Assembly: GCA_050950645.1 (NCBI GenBank)
Contig: JBMNHZ010000010.1
Span: forward strand, 201,358 to 265,357
Source: BRH-c25 sp012519325
Lineage (GTDB): Bacteria; Bacillota; Clostridia; Lutisporales; Lutisporaceae
Direction: 5' to 3'
DNA length: 64,000 nt
The position numbers and the translations under genes were made by a program. The notes beneath the pieces were generated by a model. That model was not told the DNA's origin, made no database searches, and worked only from the letters and a program-made list of their open reading frames with translations. Of the stretch, positions 52,513-60,192 are shown piece by piece. Position 1 is the stretch's first letter; each line of letters opens with the position of its first letter.

Positions 52513-52920
52513 ATGAGTAATGAAAAGTCACAAAAATGGGTTCTTAACACCTATGATATTCCGGGAAGGAATATCGTAAATACTGAGGGTATAGGAAAAG
52601 CAACAGCAGAAGATGTCAGGAAAGTAACAGACTATGTAATTAAAAAAGGAAAAAGCTTTGGGGGCAAGTGGGCTTACATACCAATGATTGAGAAGATGGA
52701 CCCAATTCTTGATGCGGAATGCCAGCAGGAATTTGCCAGGATGCACAAGCTGTGTGAAGAGTCCGGTTGTGTTGCTATGGCATTTGTTTCCGGAGGTATG
52801 GCAGCCATAAAAGTACAGGCAAAACGGCATCAGAAGGATTCAAACGCCGGCAAACTAATAACAGAACATTTCAGAACTAAGGAAGAAGCACTGGAATGGC
52901 TTAAAACCCTGGGACTTTAA
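52513..52920 (+). CDS. Small soluble protein after the chemoreceptor
   Basis: A 135-residue protein, WVLNTYDIPGRNIVNTEG at the start and FRTKEEALEWLKTLGL at the end; the alternating hydrophobic pattern recalls a SpoIIAA/STAS-like fold, but no signature is certain. It follows the receptor remnant by 33 bases with GGAGGTGC before the ATG, so the two probably formed an operon. Confidence 0.65.
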   Translation: MSNEKSQKWVLNTYDIPGRNIVNTEGIGKATAEDVRKVTDYVIKKGKSFGGKWAYIPMIEKMDPILDAECQQEFARMHKLCEESGCVAMAFVSGGMAAIKVQAKRHQKDSNAGKLITEHFRTKEEALEWLKTLGL

Positions 52921-53003
52921 ATCATTACCGGATTAGAAGATTATAAGGTATTGAAAAATTTCCCCTTTATATTACAGACAGTACGTGAAAGATGGCATAT
53001 TAG

Positions 53004-53036
53004 GAGGTAAATGCAATTACAGCTTGCATTTACCTC
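53004..53036. terminator. Terminator between convergent genes
   Basis: 13-base perfect arms gaggtaaatgcaa / ttgcatttacctc around the loop ttacagc. It lies between the small protein gene and the ABC exporter gene. Confidence 0.8.
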
Positions 53037-53069
53037 AAATTTATTTACACAGCAATTCCTGCCGGCATT

Positions 53070-54818
53070 TTATACGTCTATTTCAGTGAAATCTTCAAAC
53101 TGTGCATTATACAGTGATGCATATATTCCGTTGCTGCTTATAAGCTCCTCATGGTTTCCCTTTTCTTCTATCCCATTATCGGTAAGCACCAGGATTGTTT
53201 TTGCCCTCTTGATTGTAGACAGCCTATGGGCTATCACAAAAGTAGTTCTGCTTGCGGACAGTTCCTCCAAAGACTGCTGCACTATTCTCTCACTTTGATT
53301 ATCCAGGGACGAGGTTGCTTCATCCAGAATCAGTATGGGGGGATTTTTCAGGAAAGTCCGGGCAATGCTTATTCGCTGCTTCTGCCCTCCGGAAAGCTTG
53401 ACTCCCCTTTCTCCCACATAGGTATCATATCCCATTTCCAGGTCCATAATAAAGTCATGGGCATTGGCCTTCTTTGCCGCAGCTATGGCTTCTTCATCCG
53501 GAGCCCCGGATTTGCCGTATTTTATATTTTCCATTACGGTTCCCGCAAAAAGATAAACATCCTGCTGGACAATTCCGATATTGCTTCTCAGGGACTTCAG
53601 TTTGATGTTCTTAATATCTATTCCGTCAATTTTTATTGTACCTTCAGTAGCTTCATAAAACCTTGGTATTAGGCTGCAGAGTGTTGATTTCCCTGCTCCT
53701 GAGGGCCCCACAAGAGCAACTGTTTCTCCGGGCTCCAGATTCAGGTTTATATTCTTTAATACCTGGCCTCCTTCCCCATACTTGAAGGAGACATTTATAA
53801 ATTCAACCCTTCCTTCAACTTTCTCAAGAGAAATGATGTCCTCTGCATCCTTTATGTCCGGCTCAGTATCCAATATTTCCAGGAACCTTTCAAATCCCGT
53901 CATACCCTTTTGGAACTGCTCAGTAAAATGGATGAGAGATCTTATGGGTACAAGGAATGTATTTATATACAGCAGATATGCCACGAGATCCGAGGTTGCT
54001 ACTGTTCCGAGCTTTATGAAATATGCACCGGCAATTACGGCAAAAATGTAAATTATGCCGTCAAAGAATTCTACTCCGCTGAAGAAGCGGCCCATATAAT
54101 AGTAACTTTCCTGTTTTGTATCAAGAAAGCCCCTGTTCCCCCTGTTAAACTTCTCCTGTTCCTCTCTTTCATTGGAAAAGGACTGCACAACTCTTATTCC
54201 GGCTATACTGTCTTCGATCTGTGCATTTATCTCCGCCACCTTCTGCCTGTTTCTCCTGAAAACTGAGCGCATCTTATTGTTGTAAAAATAAGCAAATCCC
54301 ATAAGCAAAGGTACAAAGGCAAAAGTAATCAGGGTAAGCTTCACATCTATCCTAAGCAGTATAAGGAAAGCTCCTAGTATTTTTATAATTGATATAAAAA
54401 TTTCCTCAGGCCCGTGATGCGCAAATTCGCTTATATCAAACAGGTCGTTTACAATTCTTGACATTATCTGTCCGGTTTTGTTATTGTCATAAAAGGAAAA
54501 GGACAGCCTCTGGAGATGTGAAAAAATATCCTCCCTCATGTCATATTCAATTCTGGCACCCATGATATGGCCCCAAGCCGTAATGAAATACTGGCAGAAG
54601 TACTTGAGTATGTGCATTCCAAGCATTAATGCCCCTATCTTCAAAATGATATCAAAAGCCACACCAATTTCAACACTTATTCCATGGTCCAGCAGATATC
54701 TTACAAGTATAGGGAACAGCAGGTCAATTCCCGCTATCGTGAGTGAACAAAGCATATCAAGAAAGAATAAGCCCTTGTAGGGCTTATAATATGCAATAAA
54801 CCTTTTTAGCTTATTCAT
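53070..54818 (-). CDS. ABC exporter, fused permease-ATPase
   Basis: A 582-residue half-transporter of the multidrug/lipid exporter type. Six membrane helices (about residues 15-310) are followed by the ATPase: Walker A VGPSGAGKSTLCS, Q loop IVQQDVYLFAGTV, signature KLSGGQKQRISIARTF, Walker B ILILDEATSSLD and the H loop VIAHRLST. It should work as a homodimer since no partner gene is adjacent. ATG 54818 follows GGGGGTTAA. The substrate is unknown. Confidence 0.94.
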   Translation of the reverse strand: MNKLKRFIAYYKPYKGLFFLDMLCSLTIAGIDLLFPILVRYLLDHGISVEIGVAFDIILKIGALMLGMHILKYFCQYFITAWGHIMGARIEYDMREDIFSHLQRLSFSFYDNNKTGQIMSRIVNDLFDISEFAHHGPEEIFISIIKILGAFLILLRIDVKLTLITFAFVPLLMGFAYFYNNKMRSVFRRNRQKVAEINAQIEDSIAGIRVVQSFSNEREEQEKFNRGNRGFLDTKQESYYYMGRFFSGVEFFDGIIYIFAVIAGAYFIKLGTVATSDLVAYLLYINTFLVPIRSLIHFTEQFQKGMTGFERFLEILDTEPDIKDAEDIISLEKVEGRVEFINVSFKYGEGGQVLKNINLNLEPGETVALVGPSGAGKSTLCSLIPRFYEATEGTIKIDGIDIKNIKLKSLRSNIGIVQQDVYLFAGTVMENIKYGKSGAPDEEAIAAAKKANAHDFIMDLEMGYDTYVGERGVKLSGGQKQRISIARTFLKNPPILILDEATSSLDNQSERIVQQSLEELSASRTTFVIAHRLSTIKRAKTILVLTDNGIEEKGNHEELISSNGIYASLYNAQFEDFTEIDV

Positions 54819-54898
54819 CGGTTAACCCCCAAAAAACATTGTTGACAGATTTATTATATACATTTGCCGCGGGAATTCCAACATATATTTATACTTCA

Positions 54899-54945
54899 GT
54901 CACGAGACACGAGAGTCAGGGCGGGGTTACGAAGCTAAAGGGTTT
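54899..54945. repeat. gagacacgaga repeat, second copy
   Basis: cacgagacacgagagtcagg and gcggggttacgaag match the cluster at 40318-40372 (cacgagacacgagatacgag; ttagggcggggcttagaag). The function is unknown; it lies directly left of palindromic copy D. Confidence 0.6.
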
Positions 54946-54952
54946 CTGGGTA

Positions 54953-55048
54953 CCAAGACAAGGGGACGTTTCTCCTGTCTCACCAAGACAAGGGGACGTT
55001 TCTCCTGTCTCACTGAAAGCAAGACAAGAGAAACGTCCCCTTGTCCTT
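54953..55048. repeat. Palindromic element, copy D, with duplicated left arm
   Basis: The arm caagacaaggggacgtttct... occurs twice in direct order (54953-54984, 54985-55011), then the actgaaagc loop and one right arm. The duplicated arm shows that the unit can change by slippage or repeated insertion. Confidence 0.85.
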
Positions 55049-55049
55049 T

Positions 55050-55160
55050 GCGGATTTTACCCTGGTGGATATCGACAAATCGCCTGAGTGTGCATTGTGC
55101 GGAACCAATCCTTCTATCACAGCACTCCAAAATTATGAGTTTGTATGCAAAGATAAATAG
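55050..55160 (+). pseudogene. C-terminal remnant of a ThiF/MoeB-type adenylyltransferase
   Basis: 37 codons ending in a proper stop: ADFTLVDIDKSPECALCGTN followed by PSITALQNYEFVCKDK. The CxxC-G-NP-I-L-YE pattern is the C-terminal zinc-binding end of the MoeB/ThiF/HesA family. Nothing of the rest remains; the reading starts exactly where palindromic copy D ends. Confidence 0.55.
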
Positions 55161-55167
55161 AGCTCAA

Positions 55168-55398
55168 TTACACCAGGAGCTTTTTTATCTCTTCGATGGC
55201 CGCAACTCTGCCCATAACCTGCACTTTATCATTTACAACAAGTGCAGGTGTTTTCATTACTCCATAGGCCAGTATATCTTTGAAATTTTCTACTTTCTCA
55301 ACTTTTGCATCAATACCCAGTTCCTTCACTGCCTCTTTTGCGTTTTCTTCAAGCTTCCTGCAGTTCATGCAGCCTGATCCCAATACTTTTATTACCAT
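55168..55398 (-). CDS. Small thioredoxin-like redox protein
   Basis: A 76-residue thioredoxin-fold protein of the 'redox-active disulfide protein 2' type: VLGSGCMNCRKLEENAKEAV with a CxxC active site and the cis-proline segment MKTPALVVNDKV. It follows the permease gene by 26 bases, with GGAGGTC before the ATG; this pairing with DUF318 permeases is common. It may reduce a cysteine (or selenocysteine) of the permease or an arsenic substrate (inference). Confidence 0.9.
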   Translation of the reverse strand: MVIKVLGSGCMNCRKLEENAKEAVKELGIDAKVEKVENFKDILAYGVMKTPALVVNDKVQVMGRVAAIEEIKKLLV

Positions 55399-55424
55399 TT
55401 TTTGACCTCCTTAAAATATTTCTA

Positions 55425-56441
55425 TTATATTAAAATAAAAGATACTGCATTGAATAAATACCCTATTATCACAATACCGATAGACACTATTGAAACAAAT
55501 ATTGCCAGAAGCTTCGGCTTTACAACCTTACTCAGCAATATCATCGAAGGCAAGGACAATGCAGTAACAGCCATCATGAAGGAAAGAACGGTACCTACTC
55601 CTACACCTTTGGCAAACAGTGCCTCTGCAATAGGAATAGTGCCGAATATGTCAGCATACATCGGGACTCCTATAGCAGTTGCTAATAAAACTGCAAAAGG
55701 ATTGTTTTCTCCTATGACATTTTCCACTATGCTTTGAGGAATCCAATTGTGGATTGCGGCTCCTATTCCAACGCCAATCAATATATACAGCCAGACTTTT
55801 CTAATAATATCCTTTACCTGCTGCTTTGAATAAGAAATCCTTTCATGGCGTGTCATTTCCGACATCTCCAGGTTGACATTTTCTATATCTCTTACATAGC
55901 TCTCAACATATTTTTCCAGTCCCAGCTTGTCAATGACCGTACCACCTGCAACTGCAAGTATCAGTCCGACAACAACATAAGCAATTGCAATCTTGGTTCC
56001 AAAGAATGACATCAGTATCAGCATTGAAGCTAAATCAACCAATGGTGATGATATTAAAAACGAGAATGTTACACCCAACGGCAGCCCGGCCGAGGTAAAA
56101 CCGATAAATATCGGTATACTTGAGCAACTTCAGAAGGGTGTTATAGTACCTAATAATGCTCCTAAAATGTTCCCCTTGATACCTTTGAAGCCGCCAAGCA
56201 TTTTCTTGGTCTTCTCAGGCGGAAAATAGCTCTGTATATAGGATATTGCAAATATGAGTACAGACAGAAGTATAAATATCTTAATTACATCATATATAAA
56301 GAAGTGAATGCTTCCTCCAAGCCTTGTTTCGACGGATAGGCCTAATACCTTCTCCACCAGAGCTTCAATAAGCTCCGACAGCCATACCATTTTAAGCAGC
56401 TGAGCATTTAACCAGCTGAATATATGAGTAATATAGCTCAT
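55425..56441 (-). CDS. DUF318/ArsP-type permease with in-frame TGA (Sec candidate or nonsense)
   Basis: A polytopic permease of 338 codons whose reading frame is intact except for one TGA at 56132-56130 (codon 104). Upstream reads GNILGALLGTITPF, downstream SCSSIPIFIGFTSAGLPLGV; relatives have cysteine at that point (TPFCSCSS). Only one base differs from TGC. A hairpin accgat-attt-atcggt follows 14 bases after the TGA, extendable by gta/tac, but its loop lacks the usual G of bacterial SECIS elements. The start is ATG 56441 after GGGGAGGTGA. Upstream lies a broken small gene and ACR3, downstream a thioredoxin-like gene. DUF318 members move organoarsenicals or are of unknown role. Confidence 0.8.
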
Positions 56442-56467
56442 TGATTTCACCTCCCCAAAAAGCAATA

Positions 56468-56775
56468 TCATGGCTCCTCCTTAATCTCAAACAGATGCCG
56501 CCCATAGCCTTCTATATTTATATGCAGCTTATTATCCTTCAGGTATTTGTCCAGAATATCATTATCAATATATATTACTATATCCCGAACTGAGAAAGCA
56601 GTGAATTCCTTCTGGCTTTCAGGCTCTCCCATCAATCCAGATGGTTCTTCATAAGCAATTCATCACCCGTGCAAAGACAGTCTCAAGGTTACATTCATAG
56701 AATCCCCTCTTTGCTTCACATATCCGTATAACCAGGGAGATGTCACCTCTTTTCTCATAAATATCAACCTCCTTT
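56468..56775 (-). pseudogene. Degenerate small gene in the arsenic operon
   Basis: Between acr3 and the permease the minus strand holds a broken reading frame. AAAAGGAGG precedes an ATG (about 56759); one base later in frame the sequence reads RGDISLVIRICEAKRGFYEC, then ETVFARVMN, and after a second shift YEEPSGLMGEPESQKEFTAF and SVRDIVIYIDNDILDKYL to the stop at 56468. The pattern (a GD-I start, VYV-D centre, L-I-GY-end) recalls small proteins of the 'CC/Se motif' type that accompany arsenic genes, a low-certainty idea. Two indels would restore it. Confidence 0.4.
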
Positions 56776-56802
56776 TATATCCTGTGCCTTTCATAATTGC
56801 TT

Positions 56803-57885
56803 CTATTTGGAAGACTGTTTACTTTCAGGAAACCAATGCCTTGTGCCGTTTGCAATCTTTACCAATGTAAGCATAACAGGAACCTCAACTAGTATCCCTA
56901 CAACAGTAGCCAGTGCCGCACCTGATTCAAGTCCGAACAATGAAATTGCCACTGCCACTGCAAGCTCAAAGAAATTGCTTGCCCCTATCATCCCGGCCGG
57001 AGCTGCTATATCATGCTTAAGCTTCCATGCCTTTGCCCAGCCGTAAGCCAGGAAAAATATAAGGAAGGTCTGTATTGTCAACGGTACGGCTATAAGTGCT
57101 ATATGCAGCGGATTATTCAATATGATTTCTCCCTGGAATGAGAAAATGATAATTAATGTAAGAAGTAAACCTATTACTGTGGTATTATCAAACATCTTTA
57201 AAAATACGTTATTAAAATAGTCCAAACCTTTGCTTTTTATTATATACTTCCTCGAGAAATAGCCTCCTGCCAAAGGTATTACCACAAACAATATAACCGA
57301 CAGGAATAATGTATCATAAGGAACAGCAACATCACTGACGCCAAGCAGAAAAGCCACTATAGGAGTAAAGGCGGCAAGCAGTATCAAATCATTAACTGCT
57401 ACCTGTACCAGGGTATAAGCAGGATCTCCCTTTGTGAGATGGCTCCATACAAGTACCATTGCCGTACAGGGGGCTGCACCTAAAAGTACTGCTCCGGCCA
57501 GGTATTCCTTGGCCAATTCAGCAGGAATCAGGGCTTTGAATACAACATGGAAGAAAAATGCAGCTATTGCATACATGGTAAACGGCTTGATAAGCCAATT
57601 CGTACCACAGGTAACAATCAGGCCTTTTGGCTTTTTTGTTGCACTAACTATACTTGAAAAATCAACATTAAGCATCATCGGGTATATCATCAGCCATATA
57701 AGTATCGCTACCGGTATTGATACATTTGCATATTCAAATTTGCTCAGGGTTTTCGGCACTATCGGCAGTACCTGACCCAGAATGACACCTGCAACTATAC
57801 ATATTGCAACCCACACTGTCAGATACTTGGCAAAGAAACCAAGGGCTTCATTATCCGTTTTTATTGACTTTTGTTTATTGTTCAT
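56803..57885 (-). CDS. acr3: Arsenite efflux transporter ACR3
   Basis: A 360-residue, ten-helix ACR3/BASS-fold transporter for arsenite export. Family phrases: LIWLMIYPMMLNVDFSSI, FLLGAAPCTAMVLVWSHLTKG-like region with the essential cysteine (APCTAMV) and GASNFFELAVAVAISLFG. ATG 57885 follows GAGGGAAA. It is the second gene of the arsR-acr3 operon, 12 bases after arsR. Confidence 0.94.
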   Translation of the reverse strand: MNNKQKSIKTDNEALGFFAKYLTVWVAICIVAGVILGQVLPIVPKTLSKFEYANVSIPVAILIWLMIYPMMLNVDFSSIVSATKKPKGLIVTCGTNWLIKPFTMYAIAAFFFHVVFKALIPAELAKEYLAGAVLLGAAPCTAMVLVWSHLTKGDPAYTLVQVAVNDLILLAAFTPIVAFLLGVSDVAVPYDTLFLSVILFVVIPLAGGYFSRKYIIKSKGLDYFNNVFLKMFDNTTVIGLLLTLIIIFSFQGEIILNNPLHIALIAVPLTIQTFLIFFLAYGWAKAWKLKHDIAAPAGMIGASNFFELAVAVAISLFGLESGAALATVVGILVEVPVMLTLVKIANGTRHWFPESKQSSK

Positions 57886-57897
57886 TTATTTTCCCTC

Positions 57898-58219
57898 TCA
57901 TTTGCATCCACCTTTGGTTTTTTCTTTACAGATACAATCATCTGTATTTGTAATAAGGCTCATAAGAAACAATATAAGCTTATTGCAGTTTGTGCCATTT
58001 AATGAATAATAGTTCCACAGCCCTTCTTTTCTGCATTCCACAATGCCGCACCCCATCAATACCTTCATATGATGTGAAAGCGTTGGCTGAGTAAAATCAA
58101 AATGTTCCAATATATCGCAGGCGCACATTTCTCCGCAGGATAAAATATCGATTATTTTAAGCCTGCTTGGATCTGAAAGTGCTTTGATAATTTTTGCATT
58201 AGCAGTATAATCCTGATTC
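57898..58219 (-). CDS. arsR: ArsR-type repressor with arsenite site
   Basis: A winged-helix ArsR of about 107 residues. The arsenic site is SCGEMCACDILEHF, matching the ELCVCDL motif, and QPTLSHHMKVL is the recognition helix. It starts with GTG 58221-58219 after GGGGGGATA (coordinates of the codon set the end at 58221). It controls acr3 and following genes; a 20-base palindrome lies just upstream. Confidence 0.93.
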
Positions 58220-58233
58220 ACTCTATCCCCCCT

Positions 58234-58253
58234 ATATAGATATATATCTATAT
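58234..58253. promoter_or_regulatory. ArsR operator upstream of arsR-acr3
   Basis: A perfect 20-base palindrome atatagatat/atatctatat located 13 bases before the arsR start, at the ribosome binding site side. The ATAGAT...ATCTAT form suits ArsR/SmtB operators. Confidence 0.75.
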
Positions 58254-58398
58254 TTAATATATATTAATACCTCTATACCGTCAACATATATTTTATAAAT
58301 AGATTTGAATTAACACTTATATTTGCAATCCTCTATATAATACTGTATACAATACCATAAAAATTTTATAGTTTCCTATTGACTTAATTGTAAATTTG

Positions 58399-58410
58399 CG
58401 ATACTTATCG
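58399..58410. promoter_or_regulatory. Operator-like palindrome upstream of the second arsR
   Basis: cgata-ct-tatcg, 29 bases before the ATG of the plus-strand arsR, with another acgat at 58419. Related to the sequence at 58792-58807 but not identical, so the same regulator may bind both. Confidence 0.55.
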
Positions 58411-58438
58411 TAGAAAAACGATATTGGAGGTTAATTAC

Positions 58439-58765
58439 ATGAATATATCAAAGATCTGTAATGCTTTGGGAAATGAAGTCAGATACCAGATAGTCAAATC
58501 ATTGAAAAACAGATCAATAGATACTTGCTGTAACAAGATTGAATACTATGAAAACAGCATAAGCGTCGGGAATGTGGTAAATGCTACAGGGCTCGCTCAA
58601 TCAACGGTATCACAGCATATAAAAGTGCTTCTGGATGCCGGAATCATTTACAAGGAGAAAAGAGGACAGTGGACCTGTTTCTTCTTAAACGAAAAAATAA
58701 TCAAAAACTTCATTGAAGGACTTTCAGATGACCTGATCCAAACTGAATGCGACTGCAAAAAATAG
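58439..58765 (+). CDS. ArsR-family regulator with cysteine pairs
   Basis: A 108-residue winged-helix protein. The recognition helix is GLAQSTVSQHIKVLLDAGI; the metal-site candidates are DTCCNKIEYYE in the middle and ECDCKK at the C-terminus, a pattern unlike the ELCVCD of the neighbour. It therefore may sense a different metalloid form. The start is ATG 58439, nine bases after GGAGG; the frame opens earlier at a TTG inside that site. Followed by an operator and a permease. Confidence 0.88.
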   Translation: MNISKICNALGNEVRYQIVKSLKNRSIDTCCNKIEYYENSISVGNVVNATGLAQSTVSQHIKVLLDAGIIYKEKRGQWTCFFLNEKIIKNFIEGLSDDLIQTECDCKK

Positions 58766-58791
58766 CAGGTAAAATTTTTTTAAATAAATAT

Positions 58792-58807
58792 ATCGTAAAT
58801 TTACGAT
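58792..58807. promoter_or_regulatory. Operator-like palindrome upstream of the plus-strand permease
   Basis: A perfect 16-base palindrome atcgtaaa/tttacgat, 19 bases before the permease start. It lies between arsR and the permease gene, so the permease may have its own regulated promoter. Confidence 0.7.
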
Positions 58808-58826
58808 TAATTTAGGAGGAAGTATA

Positions 58827-59872
58827 ATGATTAATCTTTTGAAGGAAACCATCGGCTATGTTACCGGCACATTGCTCCATAATGCTCCGGTCCTTGTCTT
58901 CGGAATACTCACAGCTGCAGCTGTGAAAGTGTATGCAGACCCGGAAAACTAAGAAAAGTACTTATAAAAAAAGCCGGTGTATCAATAACCGGAAGTGTTG
59001 CCTTCGGCGCATTCACACCCTTCTGCGCTTGCGGAACCATGGCTGTTATAGTTTCAATGCTGACAACAACCCTGCCTTGGGGACCGATAATGGCATTTCT
59101 CACATCATCGCCTTTAATGAGTCCGGATGGATTCATATTTATCTCCGGAATAGTAAGTATTAAGTTTGCTGTAGCACTTACTGCCTCTTCATTGATTATT
59201 GGCATTGGCTCAAGCTGTATCACGCATTTCATTGAGGAAAATACAAGGTTTTTGGAAGGACAAGCAAGATTCGCGGAAACAAAAGAAGCCTCATCTTGTT
59301 GTGCCCCCAAGCCCGCAGAAGCATGCAGCTGTTCGCAGCCCAGGGTCATATTGCCTGCTTCTTCCTGCTGCTGCATCAGTACAGCCTCAGAGACAGTCTG
59401 TTGTTCGGCCGATGACAAATATGAAAAAGCCGGGAGCTTTGCAGAAAAATACAAATTAAAAGAGCTCTTTAAAGTATTCTATGAAGTGGGTATAAAGCAA
59501 GTTCTATTATACTTTTCCATATTCGCCGCAATAGGTTTCCTTATAAACAGATTCGTACCGGCAGAAGTAATTACGCAATATCTGGGAACAGACAACAAAT
59601 TCACAGTACCATTAATGGCTCTTGTAGGATTACCCCTGTTTGTCAGTGGTTCATCCTCCATTCCCATAATAAATGCTCTTATAGCAGGAGATGCCAGCCA
59701 AGGAGTACTTCTGGCCTTCATGATAACAGGCCCCGGTACAAGCGCAGGTGTAATTGCAGGCTTAGCCGTAATTATGAAAGAAAGGGCAATAGGCTTATAT
59801 ATTGGTTACTTCCTGGTATTTGGAATACTGCTTGGATACCTTTACGATTTTCTATTAATGATCGGTATATGA
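58827..59872 (+). pseudogene. DUF318 permease with cysteine-rich loop, frameshifted
   Basis: A permease of about 348 codons with one missing base. ATG 58827 after TTAGGAGGAAG encodes GYVTGTLLHNAPVLVFGILT and ends in a stop at 58950 (DPEN*); shifting by one base gives DPEKLRKVLIKKAGVS and continues as FTPFCACGTMAVIVSMLTTT to 59872. The loss fits gaaaaac read as gaaaac. Between the two membrane halves is a loop with 13 cysteines including SSCCAPKP, SCCCIST and TVCCSADD, plausibly a metalloid-binding region. Controlled by the second ArsR. Real decay or sequencing error. Confidence 0.78.
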
Positions 59873-60050
59873 ATAAAGCCGGCACAGTTGCCGGCATTGC
59901 GGCTGGCGCAGGACTGAACCTTGTTATAAGCGGCAATGCTCCTATGATGATTATAGGCAATCCGCAACATATGGCCATATGCAGCATATGCTTCAAAGGA
60001 CTGTGTTTATGTGATACTTGCTTTTCTTTGTTCTCCTCATGACAACTCAT
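59772..60050 (-). CDS. Small membrane protein, probably truncated
   Basis: Starts at ATG 60050 with an excellent site (GAGGAGGATC). The first 45 residues (SHKHSPLKHMLHMAICCGLP, then IIIIGALPLITRFSP) look like a family of short two-helix proteins with a CC pair found beside arsenic and mercury-type permeases. The normal second helix is absent: after about codon 60 the reading runs antisense through the permease 3' end. So it is a fused or 3'-truncated gene. Confidence 0.5.
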   Translation of the reverse strand: MSCHEENKEKQVSHKHSPLKHMLHMAICCGLPIIIIGALPLITRFSPAPAAMPATVPALFIYRSLIENRKGIQAVFQIPGSNQYISLLPFLS

Positions 60051-60117
60051 ACGTGATCCTCCTCGTTTTATTTAAGTCCCACTTTAAAGCATGCATATGG
60101 AGATTATATGGAGAACC

Positions 60118-60180
60118 AGGACAAGGGGACGTTTCTCCTGTCTCACTGAAAGCAAGACAGGAGAAACGTCCCCTTGTCCT
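60118..60180. repeat. Palindromic element, copy E
   Basis: Perfect 26-base arms (60118-60143 and 60155-60180), core gacgtttctcctgtct, around the loop cactgaaagca. It ends 12 bases from the stop of the DUF6179 gene and could serve as its terminator. Confidence 0.85.
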
Positions 60181-60192
60181 TTGCTGGAAAGT

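Noticed and set aside
54839..55130. Short ORFs on both strands spelling GDVSPVS / EKRPLVL
   Set aside because: These arise from translating the palindromic repeat, and recur at each copy.
56079..56132. Interpretation of the minus-strand permease as two genes or as a frameshift
   Set aside because: The 17 codons between the TGA and the next ATG are in the same frame and continue the conserved motif, so only the TGA interrupts it.
58909..59454. 181-codon minus-strand ORF opposite the cysteine-rich permease
   Set aside because: Antisense shadow of the permease, whose conserved motifs are on the plus strand.
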